Shown here: piece by piece, positions 51,635 through 60,046 of the stretch
Numbering within the stretch: the first letter of the stretch is position 1
Layout of the letters: the number at the start of each line of letters is the position of its first letter
Assembly: GCA_024402565.1 (NCBI GenBank)
Contig: JAKSTM010000010.1
Location: 1-62,739, forward strand
DNA length: 62,739 nucleotides
Direction: 5' to 3'
Source of the DNA: Treponema sp.
Lineage (GTDB): Bacteria; Spirochaetota; Spirochaetia; Treponematales; Treponemataceae
Notes under the pieces: model-generated
What the model was told of the DNA's origin: nothing
The model's database searches: none
The model's input: the letters and a program-made list of their open reading frames with translations, nothing else
Made by a program: the position numbers and the translations under genes

Positions 51635-54505
51635 ATGGCTGAAGAATTAGAAAAAAAGCCCGCAGTAGTAGTTCACAAAAAATCAAAGGATGCTCCACAG
51701 GTAAATTCATCTGTTCAGGGACAAACTGCAGAAAAAAAGAAGGTAATTGTAATTAAGAAAAAGCCTTCGACACCTGCAGCTACAAATGAAGTAACTGAAA
51801 CAAAACCACAGACAGACGCTTCAAAAAAAGTTGTAGTAAAGAAAGCAGACACTCCTGCGAAAACAGAAGAACCTAAAGTAACTCCTGTTCAGGCTGCAAC
51901 AACACCGGTTACGGCTCCAAAAGCTTCGAGTCCGGCTTCTGCAGTTCAGAATAATAACAATAACAATAGTAACAATAATGGTCGTATTGTAAACCGTAGT
52001 TCGAACTTTGAGTTGAACCCAAGCCGTCCAAATGTAAAGGCTGGAAATCTTTCTGATAAGCCTCGCAATGGCGGTTATAACAGAGACGGGAATAGAAATA
52101 ATTACAATAATGGCGGTTACAATAATAACGGTGGCTATAATCGTAACGGTCAGGGCGGATATAATAATAACCGTCAAGGCGGTGGATTTACTGGTGCTCA
52201 GGCTCGTCAGGGGTATCAGAACCGTGAAAACTTTAATCGTGATGGAAGTAATGGTCCTCGTCAGGGCGGTTTTAATCGTAATGGTGGCCAGAACAATGGA
52301 GGCTTCCAGAACCGTAATGGTGGTCAGGGCGGCTTTAACCGAAACGGTCAGGGCGGTCAAAGACCATTCAACAACAATGGTGGTCAGGGTGGATTCAGAC
52401 CTCGTATGGGCGGCGGTGCTCCAGCCCCAATGCCTGTAGATCAGTCTCGTCAGCAGTCTGCTAAAAAAGCAGCTTTTAAAGGCAAGAAACAGGTTTATAA
52501 CCGTAAAGACGAAGAACAATACGATGATAATCTCTTCGGACAGAAGAAAAAGGCAGAAACTCCAGCATCAGTTGTGCCAAAATCAATTGATATCATGGAA
52601 TCAATTTCAGTTTCAGATCTTGCAAAGAAGATGAATCTGAAGGCTTCTGAAATCATCGGAAAGCTTTTCTCTATGGGTATGATGGTTTCTATCAACCAGT
52701 CAATCGATGCTGATACAGCCGAACTTCTTTGTGCTGAATATTCATGTGAAGTACATCGTGTAAGCCTTTATGATGAAACAGTTATTGAATCTGAATCCGA
52801 TGAAGGTGTTGAACTTCTTCCACGTGCTCCAATTGTTACAGTTATGGGACACGTTGACCATGGTAAGACAAAGACTCTTGATGCAATCCGTAATGCAAAC
52901 GTAGCAGCTGGAGAAGCAGGTGGAATTACTCAGAAAATTGGTGCTTATTCAGTTTCAACAGAAAAAGGAAAAATTACATTCCTTGATACTCCGGGTCATG
53001 AAGCATTTACACTTATGCGTTCTCGCGGAGCTCAGGTTACAGATATCGTTGTTCTGGTAGTAGCTGCAGATGATGGAATCATGCCTCAGACTCTTGAAGC
53101 TATTGACCACGCAAAAGCTGCTAAAGTTCCAATTATTGTTGCAGTAAACAAAATTGATAAACCGGAAGCAAATGTTGACCGCGTTATGACTCAGCTTTCT
53201 GAACGTGGACTGGTTCCTGAAGAATGGGGTGGAGATACTCAGTTTGTAAGAATCTCTGCGCTTAAACGCGAAGGTATTGATGATCTTTTGGATGCTATTC
53301 TTCTTCAGGCAGAAATGCTTGAACTTAAGGCAAACTTTGAATGCCGTGCAGAAGGTAAAATTCTTGAGTCTCGTGTTGACCAGGGACGCGGTGTAGTAGC
53401 TTCTGTTGTAGTTGAACGCGGTACACTTCATCAGGGAGACCCATTTGTTGCAGGTATTTTCTCTGGACGTGTTCGTGCTATGTTTGATGATCACGGAAAA
53501 CGTATCCAGGAAGCAGGTCCTTCAACTCCTGTTGAAGTTCTTGGTCTTGATGAAATGCCAATGGCTGGAGATCCTTTCCAGGTAACAGAAGATGAAAAAG
53601 AAGCACGTGCAATTTCTACAAAACGTCAGGAACTGAAACGCTTCGAAGCTGCAAAGGCTGTTAAGAAAGTTACTCTTGAAAATATGTTCAGCACAATTGA
53701 CGAAAGCAAGATTCAGGAACTTAAAGTTATCATCAAAGCTGACCTTCAGGGTTCTGCAGAAGCTCTTAAGATCTCCCTTGAAAAGCTTTCGACAAAAGAA
53801 ATCCGCCTGAACGTTATTCATTCAAGTGCTGGTGCTATTAACGAAAGTGACGTTACACTCGCTGCTGCAGACAATGCTGATTCAAATGCAATTATTATCG
53901 GATTCAACGTTCGTCCAACTCCAAATGCAAAAGCTCTTGCAGATAAAGAAGGCGTTGAAATTCGAAAATACAGCATCATCTATAAAGCCGTTGAAGAAAT
54001 CCAGCAGGCTATGGAAGGTATGCTCCGCCCGGATACAAAAGAACAGGTTACAGGTATGCTGGAAGTACGCAACACATTCAAAGTTCCAAAAGTTGGAACA
54101 ATTGCAGGTTGTTACGTTACAGAAGGTGTTGTACGCCGTACAAGCTATGTAAACCTTATCCGCGACGGTGTTGTTAAATACACAGGTAAACTTGCATCCC
54201 TTAAACGTTTCAAAGACGATGCAAAAGAAGTTTCTACTGGTTATGAATGTGGTGTCGGCCTTGAAAACTGGCAGGACATTATGGTTGGTGACCAGATTGA
54301 AGCCTTCGAATACATCGAAATTAAACGTAAGCTTGGTGATGACCTCGTTGACGATCGTGCTGCAAATGAAAAGAAAGCTGCTGAAGCCGCTGCTAAAGCA
54401 AAAGCTGAACAGGATGCAATCGCTGCAGCTGAAGCTGAAGAAAAAGCTAAAGAAAAGGCTGAAGGTAAAGCTCGTAAAGCAGCTGCAGCCGGTAAAACTG
54501 AATAG
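51635..54505 (+). CDS. infB: Translation initiation factor IF-2 with Asn/Gly/Arg-rich N-terminus
   Basis: 956 residues. Residues 1-310 are low complexity: a Lys/Ala/Thr/Pro-rich part to about 105, then Asn/Gly/Arg/Gln-rich repeats (about 105-270). The IF2_N helical motif lies near 325-375 ([22 protein letters not shown]). GTPase motifs are [26 protein letters not shown] and [10 protein letters not shown]. Domains II, III and the fMet-tRNA-binding C-domains follow, plus an Ala/Lys/Glu-rich tail of about 50 residues. It recruits initiator tRNA to the 30S subunit. It is 8 nt after nusA and overlaps no gene. Confidence 0.97.
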   Translation: MAEELEKKPAVVVHKKSKDAPQVNSSVQGQTAEKKKVIVIKKKPSTPAATNEVTETKPQTDASKKVVVKKADTPAKTEEPKVTPVQAATTPVTAPKASSPASAVQNNNNNNSNNNGRIVNRSSNFELNPSRPNVKAGNLSDKPRNGGYNRDGNRNNYNNGGYNNNGGYNRNGQGGYNNNRQGGGFTGAQARQGYQNRENFNRDGSNGPRQGGFNRNGGQNNGGFQNRNGGQGGFNRNGQGGQRPFNNNGGQGGFRPRMGGGAPAPMPVDQSRQQSAKKAAFKGKKQVYNRKDEEQYDDNLFGQKKKAETPASVVPKSIDIMESISVSDLAKKMNLKASEIIGKLFSMGMMVSINQSIDADTAELLCAEYSCEVHRVSLYDETVIESESDEGVELLPRAPIVTVMGHVDHGKTKTLDAIRNANVAAGEAGGITQKIGAYSVSTEKGKITFLDTPGHEAFTLMRSRGAQVTDIVVLVVAADDGIMPQTLEAIDHAKAAKVPIIVAVNKIDKPEANVDRVMTQLSERGLVPEEWGGDTQFVRISALKREGIDDLLDAILLQAEMLELKANFECRAEGKILESRVDQGRGVVASVVVERGTLHQGDPFVAGIFSGRVRAMFDDHGKRIQEAGPSTPVEVLGLDEMPMAGDPFQVTEDEKEARAISTKRQELKRFEAAKAVKKVTLENMFSTIDESKIQELKVIIKADLQGSAEALKISLEKLSTKEIRLNVIHSSAGAINESDVTLAAADNADSNAIIIGFNVRPTPNAKALADKEGVEIRKYSIIYKAVEEIQQAMEGMLRPDTKEQVTGMLEVRNTFKVPKVGTIAGCYVTEGVVRRTSYVNLIRDGVVKYTGKLASLKRFKDDAKEVSTGYECGVGLENWQDIMVGDQIEAFEYIEIKRKLGDDLVDDRAANEKKAAEAAAKAKAEQDAIAAAEAEEKAKEKAEGKARKAAAAGKTE

Positions 54506-54519
54506 GAGGACGCTGATTA

Positions 54520-54900
54520 ATGGGACAGTACAGAATGCAGCGTCTGAACGATCAGCTTAGGGACGAAATCTCACAGCTGATCCTCCGTGGCGAAGTTAAA
54601 GACCCTCGTGTTAATACTTTTCTTAGTATTAATCGAGTTGAAGTGACTTCTGATCTTTCTTATGCAAAGATTTATGTTTCAACTTTTTTGCCGGATAAGC
54701 AACTTGCTAAAGGTGTAGACGGATTGAACTCTGCCGCAGGATTTTTGCAGTCAGTGATTGCAAAAAAAATCCAGATACGCAAGTTTCCGAAATTCCAGTT
54801 CATTGTGGACAAAGGAATGAAGGAAGGCTTTGAAATGGTTCAAAAACTCAACGAACTTGAAGCTGAATCAAAGCGAATAGAAGCAGAACAGGATAAATAA
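54520..54900 (+). CDS. rbfA: Ribosome-binding factor A
   Basis: 126 residues with the RbfA start (YRMQRLNDQLRDEISQLILR) and the KH-type VTSDLSYAKIYVSTF and KFPKFQFIVDKGMKEG segments. It binds the 30S platform near helix 1 of 16S rRNA during maturation and cold adaptation. It is the last gene of the operon, 14 nt after infB. An AGGAGG site precedes the ATG and a strong terminator follows. Confidence 0.96.
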   Translation: MGQYRMQRLNDQLRDEISQLILRGEVKDPRVNTFLSINRVEVTSDLSYAKIYVSTFLPDKQLAKGVDGLNSAAGFLQSVIAKKIQIRKFPKFQFIVDKGMKEGFEMVQKLNELEAESKRIEAEQDK

Positions 54901-54924
54901 TATAAAATCGGTTCTGTTGTATAT

Positions 54925-54952
54925 AAAAAAAGGGGCTTCGGCCCCTTTTTTT
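54925..54952 (+). terminator. Rho-independent terminator after rbfA
   Basis: GGGGC and GCCCC enclose a TTCG tetraloop, extended by A-runs and T-runs to a 12-bp stem. It closes the rimP-nusA-infB-rbfA operon. Confidence 0.95.
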
Positions 54953-54975
54953 GAGGTTTTAATTTTGGGTGGAAA

Positions 54976-55707
54976 ATGAAATTTAATCTTAAAAAAATTT
55001 ATTTTTGTTTTTTGTGTATTTCTTTTTTGTCTTTTTCCGTTGCTGAAACATTTAATAATCACCTTACAGAAGAAGAAAGAGCAACTTTACAGAAAGGCGA
55101 AATTTTAATAAAGAAAATTAATTATTCAAGATATATTTGTCTTAATAATGGACTTCATGAAGCTGGGGATCTTCTTATAAAAAATTATAAGGATTTAAGT
55201 CCGAAATATCTGGCAGAAGTTATACAAATTAAACCTTATGCTGGAAATGAAGATTTACCTGAACGCATGGAAAAGCTTCTTTCAAATATTTCAGATTATG
55301 CGGGAATTCCATATTATTCAGAAAGACATGATGCCTGGTGGGATTTATATTCTTCTGCAAAAATTGTGTCTGAAACTGAAAATGAATATGGAAAAGAATA
55401 TCTTGCTGAAATTGATATGACTCCATTTGGTATAGTAAAACAACAGATTAATATAAATCAGTATGATGATGTTCTTCTTTATGATTCTATTAATCTGAAT
55501 AAACTTTCTTATTTTGATAGATTCGACTGTGTTTTTCCTAAAAAAATGAAAATGTCTATTCTGCTTTTACGGGATGGCGATAATTGGGTTCTTTATGGGA
55601 TTGGTGGAGTAAATGCTCCTCGTATTCCATTTTTTACAGAAAGAATTGATACTTCTTTTATAAATAGAATCAAAACTTTTTGTTATTATATCTTCGAAAA
55701 ATTGTAA
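54976..55707 (+). CDS. Secreted protein of unknown function
   Basis: 243 residues. A signal peptide is evident (MKFNLKKIYFCFLCISFLSFSVAE). No lipobox Cys is at the cleavage site, so it is probably periplasmic or outer-membrane associated. The mature part has a helical start (EEERATLQKGEILIKKI) and a mixed alpha/beta remainder rich in Tyr. It contains IPYYSERHDAWWDLYSSAKIV and RDGDNWVLYGIGGVNAP. I do not recognise a family with confidence. A weak GGTGG site precedes the ATG. It lies 21 nt before the RmlD-like gene and may share its transcript. Confidence 0.7.
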   Translation: MKFNLKKIYFCFLCISFLSFSVAETFNNHLTEEERATLQKGEILIKKINYSRYICLNNGLHEAGDLLIKNYKDLSPKYLAEVIQIKPYAGNEDLPERMEKLLSNISDYAGIPYYSERHDAWWDLYSSAKIVSETENEYGKEYLAEIDMTPFGIVKQQININQYDDVLLYDSINLNKLSYFDRFDCVFPKKMKMSILLLRDGDNWVLYGIGGVNAPRIPFFTERIDTSFINRIKTFCYYIFEKL

Positions 55708-55728
55708 TAATTAAAATCGGGTGGGAAA

Positions 55729-56661
55729 ATGATTTGGTTACTTGGAAATAAAGGTTTAATTGGAAGTGAAATTCAAAATGCTCTTTCTGAAAATAAATTG
55801 CCTTTTGTAGCTTCTGATATTGAAATTGATATATCTTCTCCTGATGCGCTTGAGTCTTTTGCATCTTCTGTTGATACTTCTTCTTATTTTCCATCAAATA
55901 TTCCTAGAAGTCAGAGAAAAATTAAATGGATTATTAATTGTGTTTCTTATTCAGGAGATGATTCTGACAAGGCTCATTTGGTGAATTCTGTGGGAGCTTG
56001 CAATATCGCAAGAGTTGCCAGAAAAATCGGGGCTAAACTTATTCATATTTCTTCAGAATATGTTTATAACAATAAAGGAAATGAACCTTTTACAGAAGAT
56101 TGTGTTAAAGCTCCAGAGAACTGCTTGGGAATTTCAAAGTCTGAAGGGGAAGACCTTATTTCTAAAGAAATGACTCAATATTACATTATTCGACCGTCAT
56201 GTGTTTATGGAAGAAATGATGAAAGTTTTGTTAATTCCCTTCTTTCAAAAATGAATGAAAATTCAGAACTTGCAATTTCATCAAAAATCCGTTTTTCACC
56301 AACTTGGGCATCGGATGTTGCTTCTGTCATTATCAGATTAATCGATAAAACTGATCACGCTAAAGGATTTATTGGTGCAGGTAGTACTCCCGCTTTTGGA
56401 GTTTATAATTTTTCTGATACAGGTGATGTTTCATTATATGATTTTGCAGTTGAACTTTTAAAGATTGGTAGAAAAACTGGAATTATTTCAAATGACTGCA
56501 AAATTTTATCAGAATCTTCAAATTCTGATTTCGATTTTGATTTAAACGCTGGTGGGGAATATTTTGTTTTGAATAACGATAAAATTTCAGCTGCATTGAA
56601 ATTTAGAATTCCTTCATGGCAGAAGAGCCTTGAAAAATATATTAAGTCCATAAAATTTTAA
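55729..56661 (+). CDS. RmlD-like sugar-nucleotide reductase homologue lacking the catalytic Tyr
   Basis: 310 residues. An extended SDR Rossmann start (MIWLLGNKGLIGSEI) is followed by INCVSYSGDDSDK and ISSEYVYNNKG, the counterpart of RmlD STDYVFDG. The catalytic YxxxK is replaced by L133-G-I-S-K137. A C-terminal substrate-binding half follows. RmlD enzymes reduce dTDP-4-keto-rhamnose. Without the Tyr it may be inactive, regulatory or act on another substrate. No other rml gene is in the window. GGTGGG precedes the ATG. Confidence 0.75.
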   Translation: MIWLLGNKGLIGSEIQNALSENKLPFVASDIEIDISSPDALESFASSVDTSSYFPSNIPRSQRKIKWIINCVSYSGDDSDKAHLVNSVGACNIARVARKIGAKLIHISSEYVYNNKGNEPFTEDCVKAPENCLGISKSEGEDLISKEMTQYYIIRPSCVYGRNDESFVNSLLSKMNENSELAISSKIRFSPTWASDVASVIIRLIDKTDHAKGFIGAGSTPAFGVYNFSDTGDVSLYDFAVELLKIGRKTGIISNDCKILSESSNSDFDFDLNAGGEYFVLNNDKISAALKFRIPSWQKSLEKYIKSIKF

Positions 56662-56680
56662 GGTGAATGCTTTATTGCTA

Positions 56681-56709
56681 TTGACAGGTTGTATGAAAGT
56701 TTGATATTA
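56681..56709 (+). promoter_or_regulatory. Promoter of tRNA-Val
   Basis: A perfect TTGACA (56681-56686) precedes GATATT at 17 nt (56704-56709) or TATTAT at 19 nt (56706-56711). The start would be near 56717, just before the tRNA. Confidence 0.65.
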
Positions 56710-56723
56710 TAAAAACACTTTCG

Positions 56724-56796
56724 GGCAGTTAGCTCAGCTGGTACGAGCGTCTGGTTTACACCCAGAATGTCGGGAGTTCGATCCTCTCACTGCCCA
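56724..56796 (+). tRNA. tRNA-Val(TAC)
   Basis: A complete cloverleaf reads by eye. The acceptor GGGCAGT (56724-56730) pairs with ACTGCCC (56789-56795) and the discriminator is A56796. The D stem is GCTC/GAGC. The anticodon stem TCTGG/CCAGA encloses TTTACAC with anticodon TAC. The T arm is GGGAG-TTCGATC-CTCTC. CCA is not encoded. It is a single-gene transcript between its own promoter and a terminator. Confidence 0.95.
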
Positions 56797-56800
56797 TAAA

Positions 56801-56836
56801 AAAAGCCTTTAGTTTTCAACTAAAGGCTTTTTTTTT
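56801..56836 (+). terminator. Rho-independent terminator after tRNA-Val
   Basis: A perfect 14-bp stem (56801-56814 with 56818-56831) with a 3-nt loop and a continuing T-run. Confidence 0.93.
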
Positions 56837-56837
56837 A

Positions 56838-56882
56838 TGTGAATAACGGTGATTGAGCTTGTCGAAATTACAGTTATTCACA
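56838..56882. repeat. Palindromic repeat with GAGCTTGTCGAA core, copy 2
   Basis: TGTGAATAAC (56838-56847) pairs with GTTATTCACA (56873-56882). The loop contains GAGCTTGTCGAA (56855-56866), the same 12-mer as at 36496. It looks like a REP-type element. Confidence 0.65.
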
Positions 56883-56919
56883 CAAAACTTTTGTTAGACT
56901 ATTATAGTTTTTTTAAGAT

Positions 56920-57588
56920 TTATTCATACAATTTGAAATCATCAAAATATAAAAATCCACCTGGATTTTCATTTAACGATTGAATCATAAAGCAGAATAC
57001 ATTTTCCAAAAATTCATCAGGCATTTCTGATATATCAAAAAGACATGTGGAAATCCCAGGTTTTACTAAAAGAGTTTTTGACTGCATCCAGGAATAGTTT
57101 TTCCCATCTTGGATTGCTATATTCAATTCGAAGTCAAAATCCTGTGGGTTATTTACTGTAACTTCAACCCATTTAAATCCTGAAAGATTATTTTCAATAA
57201 GGGAATTACAGCACCATGTTGCTTGTTTTGAAGTTTCCGGACCTGCTGGTTCCATAATTGCTTTTAAACAATGACTTCCCGTTGAAGCCCAGTCTTTTAC
57301 AACTCCTGCAGCAATTGAAAGGTTATGGGATCCCCATTGGTCCCATGAATCGCCAACGCCGTACCAGTAATTTCCGTCTTCAAAATCATCCAGAACAAAA
57401 GGAGTTTTTGATGAAAGTTCTGAAACTGAATCATTTGTACATAAGAAAATAATCTGTTTTTCCTGTATGTTTTCTGTTTCTTTTATTTCAGAAAATTGCG
57501 TTTCTTCTTGTAGCTTTGGAGTTGAGCCACAGCTAAATAAGAACATAATGGTAAAAATAGTAAGTAGGCTTTTAAAAAGAGTTTTCAT
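56920..57588 (-). CDS. Lipoprotein with carbohydrate-binding-like jelly-roll domain
   Basis: 222 residues from the ATG at 57588, which has an AGGAAG site. The frame extends eight codons upstream to 57612 without a better site. The lipobox is L-F-S-C (Cys about 20), and a polar linker follows. A beta-rich domain (about 65-222) opens FVLDDFEDGNYWYGVGDSWDQWG and ends FLYFDDFKLYE, the layout of galactose-binding or CBM-type jelly rolls found on polysaccharide-degrading systems. The ligand is unknown. No enzyme gene is adjacent. Confidence 0.75.
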   Translation of the reverse strand: MKTLFKSLLTIFTIMFLFSCGSTPKLQEETQFSEIKETENIQEKQIIFLCTNDSVSELSSKTPFVLDDFEDGNYWYGVGDSWDQWGSHNLSIAAGVVKDWASTGSHCLKAIMEPAGPETSKQATWCCNSLIENNLSGFKWVEVTVNNPQDFDFELNIAIQDGKNYSWMQSKTLLVKPGISTCLFDISEMPDEFLENVFCFMIQSLNENPGGFLYFDDFKLYE

Positions 57589-57688
57589 AAATCTTCCTGG
57601 TTTGGTTTTCAACGAGAATTATATCATTGATAGATGATTATGCAAGTAAAATTACTTAAAAAAAACAAATAATTAAGTTAAGTAAAAG

Positions 57689-58366
57689 TTAAAATTGCAT
57701 TAAAACTGTTCCGCCATACATGAAAAGAGTGGAAATAATGAAAATTAAATTGTCTGGTAAAACAGATTTTATATTAGTTTGAGTATTTTCTTTTAATAAC
57801 ATGAAAGTTGGATAAATCACATATCCAATACTTCCTATAAAACAAAGAATGGAATAAGTTGTGTGTCCGTAAATTAGTGTGACAGAGCAAATATAAAATA
57901 ATAAACAAGAAATCAATGAATTAATAATAAAAGAAATGATTTCTTTGATTTTTTTTATATGAAGTTTAATCAGGAAAAATAATATATTTGAAACGCAAAG
58001 GACGGAAAAAAGTATCGTTAAAAGAATATTTATTCTGTAAATGAAAAAAACACTGTGATAAATCAAGAGCCAGAAAACGATTGTCAAAATGAAAAAAATA
58101 TTTTTCAGAATACGTAAGGTATTTGGACGAAATAATTTTATAAGACCTAGTCCAGATGAAAAAAATACGGCAAATAAAGAAATGACCATTGTATGGAGGG
58201 AATCTGGGAGATGCATTAACTGAAGAGGAATTGCTATTCCAAAGACCATAGGGATTGAAAAACAGTAAGCAGTTTTTTCAAGTACTGGAAGTTTTTGTGC
58301 AGATCCAATTATGTATAAAGCTATGGAAATTAAAAAAAGAATTGAAAAAATTACTGAAACAATCAT
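57689..58366 (-). CDS. Integral membrane protein, possibly YhhN-like
   Basis: 225 residues, nearly all hydrophobic, with about seven or eight membrane-spanning segments and short polar loops. The length and helix count fit the YhhN (lysoplasmalogenase-like) family, and the KLPVLEKTAYCFSIPMVFG segment would sit at its second helix. I see no diagnostic residue, so this remains a weak suggestion. It is a single gene on the minus strand. It is divergent from gatB with a 47-nt spacer. A 100-nt AT-rich gap without features separates it from the lipoprotein gene downstream. Confidence 0.6.
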   Translation of the reverse strand: MIVSVIFSILFLISIALYIIGSAQKLPVLEKTAYCFSIPMVFGIAIPLQLMHLPDSLHTMVISLFAVFFSSGLGLIKLFRPNTLRILKNIFFILTIVFWLLIYHSVFFIYRINILLTILFSVLCVSNILFFLIKLHIKKIKEIISFIINSLISCLLFYICSVTLIYGHTTYSILCFIGSIGYVIYPTFMLLKENTQTNIKSVLPDNLIFIISTLFMYGGTVLMQF

Positions 58367-58400
58367 GATTAGGATTATAGCATAAAGCGCAGTTTTTTCA

Positions 58401-58406
58401 TATAAT
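58401..58406 (+). promoter_or_regulatory. -10 element of gatB giving a possibly leaderless mRNA
   Basis: A perfect TATAAT ends 7 nt before the ATG at 58414. No Shine-Dalgarno site is present. No clear -35 is visible. Confidence 0.5.
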
Positions 58407-58413
58407 AGAAGTT

Positions 58414-59955
58414 ATGATTGATAAGTGGGAAATTGTAATTGGATGTGAAATCCATACTCAGCTTTTGACTAAAACTAAGGCCTTCTGTGCCTGTGAAAAC
58501 CGCTATGGCGGTATGCCTGATACACGCGTTTGTCCTGTATGTCTTGGACTTCCTGGTGCTATGCCTCGCGTTTCAAAAGGCTATGTAGAACTTGGAGCAG
58601 TTGCCGGCCAGGCTTTGAACTGTAACATTTCAAGATTCACAAAATTTGACCGTAAACATTACTTCTATCCTGACCTTGCAAAAGGATATCAGATTACTCA
58701 GTATGACCTTCCTCTTTGTACAGACGGTTATGTTGATCTTCCTTTCATTCATTATCCAAAGGATGAACAGCCGGGCGGTGTAAAATGTCGTGATAAAAAC
58801 TTCAAAGGCGAAAATTGTGTAATCGATAACGCAGGAACAAAATACCGTCGTGTGCGCATTGAACGTATCCATCTTGAAGAGGACGTAGGTAAGTCTCTTC
58901 ACCTTGCAGGTAACCACTCTTACATTGACTATAACCGTTGTGGTACTCCGCTTATCGAAATTGTTACAAAGCCTGATATGACTTCGGGAGAAGAAGCAGC
59001 ACTGTTCTTCCAGAACGTTCGCGAAATTCTTCGTTATGTAAAAGTAACAAACGGTAACCTTGAAGAAGGAAACATGCGTTGTGACGCCAACATCAACCTG
59101 AACGTTTGGGAAGACGGAAAGCTTTATCACACACCGATTTCTGAAATCAAGAACCTGAACTCATTCTCTAAAATTAAAGATGCATGTGCATACGAAGCAC
59201 AGCGTCAGCTTAAGGAATTCCAGGAAGACCGTCAGGAATTCAATGCAGGTTTCAAAGTAACAATGGGTTGGGATGACGAAAAGAAACAGACAGTTGTACA
59301 GCGTACAAAGAACTCTTTCGTAGACTACCGCTTTGTTGTTGAACCTGATATCAAACCTTTCACAGTTTCTGAAGAACTTATTAAGGAAGCTGCTTCTAAG
59401 GTTGGTGAACTTCCTGAAACAAAACGTCAGAGATTCAAGAAAGAATTCGGTCTTTCTGATTTTGACGTAGAAACTCTTACTGCAAGCCGTGACCTGGTTC
59501 TGTGGTTTGAAGAAGCAGCATCAAAAGCAAAGTCTCCTAAACGTGTTGCAAACCTTATGCTTTCTGAACTTCTTGCTGTTCTGAACGAAAAGAATGAAAC
59601 AATCAACGATGTTCAGATTACACCAGCTCACATGACTGAACTTGCTGATGCCCTTGAAGAACAGAAAATCACTTCAAAACAGGGTAAAGAAGTTTTTGCA
59701 GAAATGCTTTCAAGCAACAAAATGCCATCTGTTATCATTAAAGAAAAAGGCATGGAATCTGTTTCTGATGCAGGTGCAATTGAAGCATTCGTTGACCAGG
59801 TAATTTCTGCAAACCCTAAAGCCGTAGAAGATTACAAAGGCGGAAAAACAAACGTTGTAGGCTGGCTTATGGGACAGGTAATGAAAGTATCCGGCGGAAA
59901 AGCAAATCCAAAAGAAGCAACAAAACTTTTGAACGAAAAACTTTCAAAACTTTAA
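58414..59955 (+). CDS. gatB: Aspartyl/glutamyl-tRNA amidotransferase subunit B
   Basis: 513 residues. GatB signature segments are present: EIVIGCEIHTQLLTKTKAF-type start, CLGLPGAMPR, KFDRKHYFYPDLAKGYQITQYD and HLEEDVGKSLH. IEIVTKPDMTS, EGNMRCDANI and ISEIKNLNSF follow. The C-terminal YqeY-like helical domain ends MGQVMKVSGGKANP. It converts Glu-tRNA-Gln and Asp-tRNA-Asn by phosphorylation and amidation, using ammonia from GatA. gatA and gatC are not adjacent. A terminator follows. Confidence 0.97.
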   Translation: MIDKWEIVIGCEIHTQLLTKTKAFCACENRYGGMPDTRVCPVCLGLPGAMPRVSKGYVELGAVAGQALNCNISRFTKFDRKHYFYPDLAKGYQITQYDLPLCTDGYVDLPFIHYPKDEQPGGVKCRDKNFKGENCVIDNAGTKYRRVRIERIHLEEDVGKSLHLAGNHSYIDYNRCGTPLIEIVTKPDMTSGEEAALFFQNVREILRYVKVTNGNLEEGNMRCDANINLNVWEDGKLYHTPISEIKNLNSFSKIKDACAYEAQRQLKEFQEDRQEFNAGFKVTMGWDDEKKQTVVQRTKNSFVDYRFVVEPDIKPFTVSEELIKEAASKVGELPETKRQRFKKEFGLSDFDVETLTASRDLVLWFEEAASKAKSPKRVANLMLSELLAVLNEKNETINDVQITPAHMTELADALEEQKITSKQGKEVFAEMLSSNKMPSVIIKEKGMESVSDAGAIEAFVDQVISANPKAVEDYKGGKTNVVGWLMGQVMKVSGGKANPKEATKLLNEKLSKL

Positions 59956-60003
59956 ATAATTCATGGGTTGCAGGCGCAGCCGTTGCAATCCACGCAAAAA
60001 CAT

Positions 60004-60029
60004 AGGGCTGTCTTCGGGCAGCCTTTTTT
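60004..60029 (+). terminator. Rho-independent terminator after gatB
   Basis: GGCTGTC (60006-60012) and GGCAGCC (60017-60023) enclose a TTCG tetraloop, with six T following. It separates gatB from lysA. Confidence 0.9.
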
Positions 60030-60046
60030 ACTTAAGGAGTACAAAA

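Noticed and set aside
52068..52439. Plus-strand frame of 123 codons inside infB
   Set aside because: An alternative frame of the same low-complexity repeats, with no start signal.
51821..52519. Long minus-strand frame (232 codons) over the infB repeat region
   Set aside because: It is a shadow of the repetitive Asn/Gly codons of infB. Its Thr/Ile/Val-rich translation reflects the antisense of those repeats.
59963..60046. Longer start for lysA
   Set aside because: The extension translates the gatB terminator hairpin. The ATG at 60047 has the ribosome binding site.
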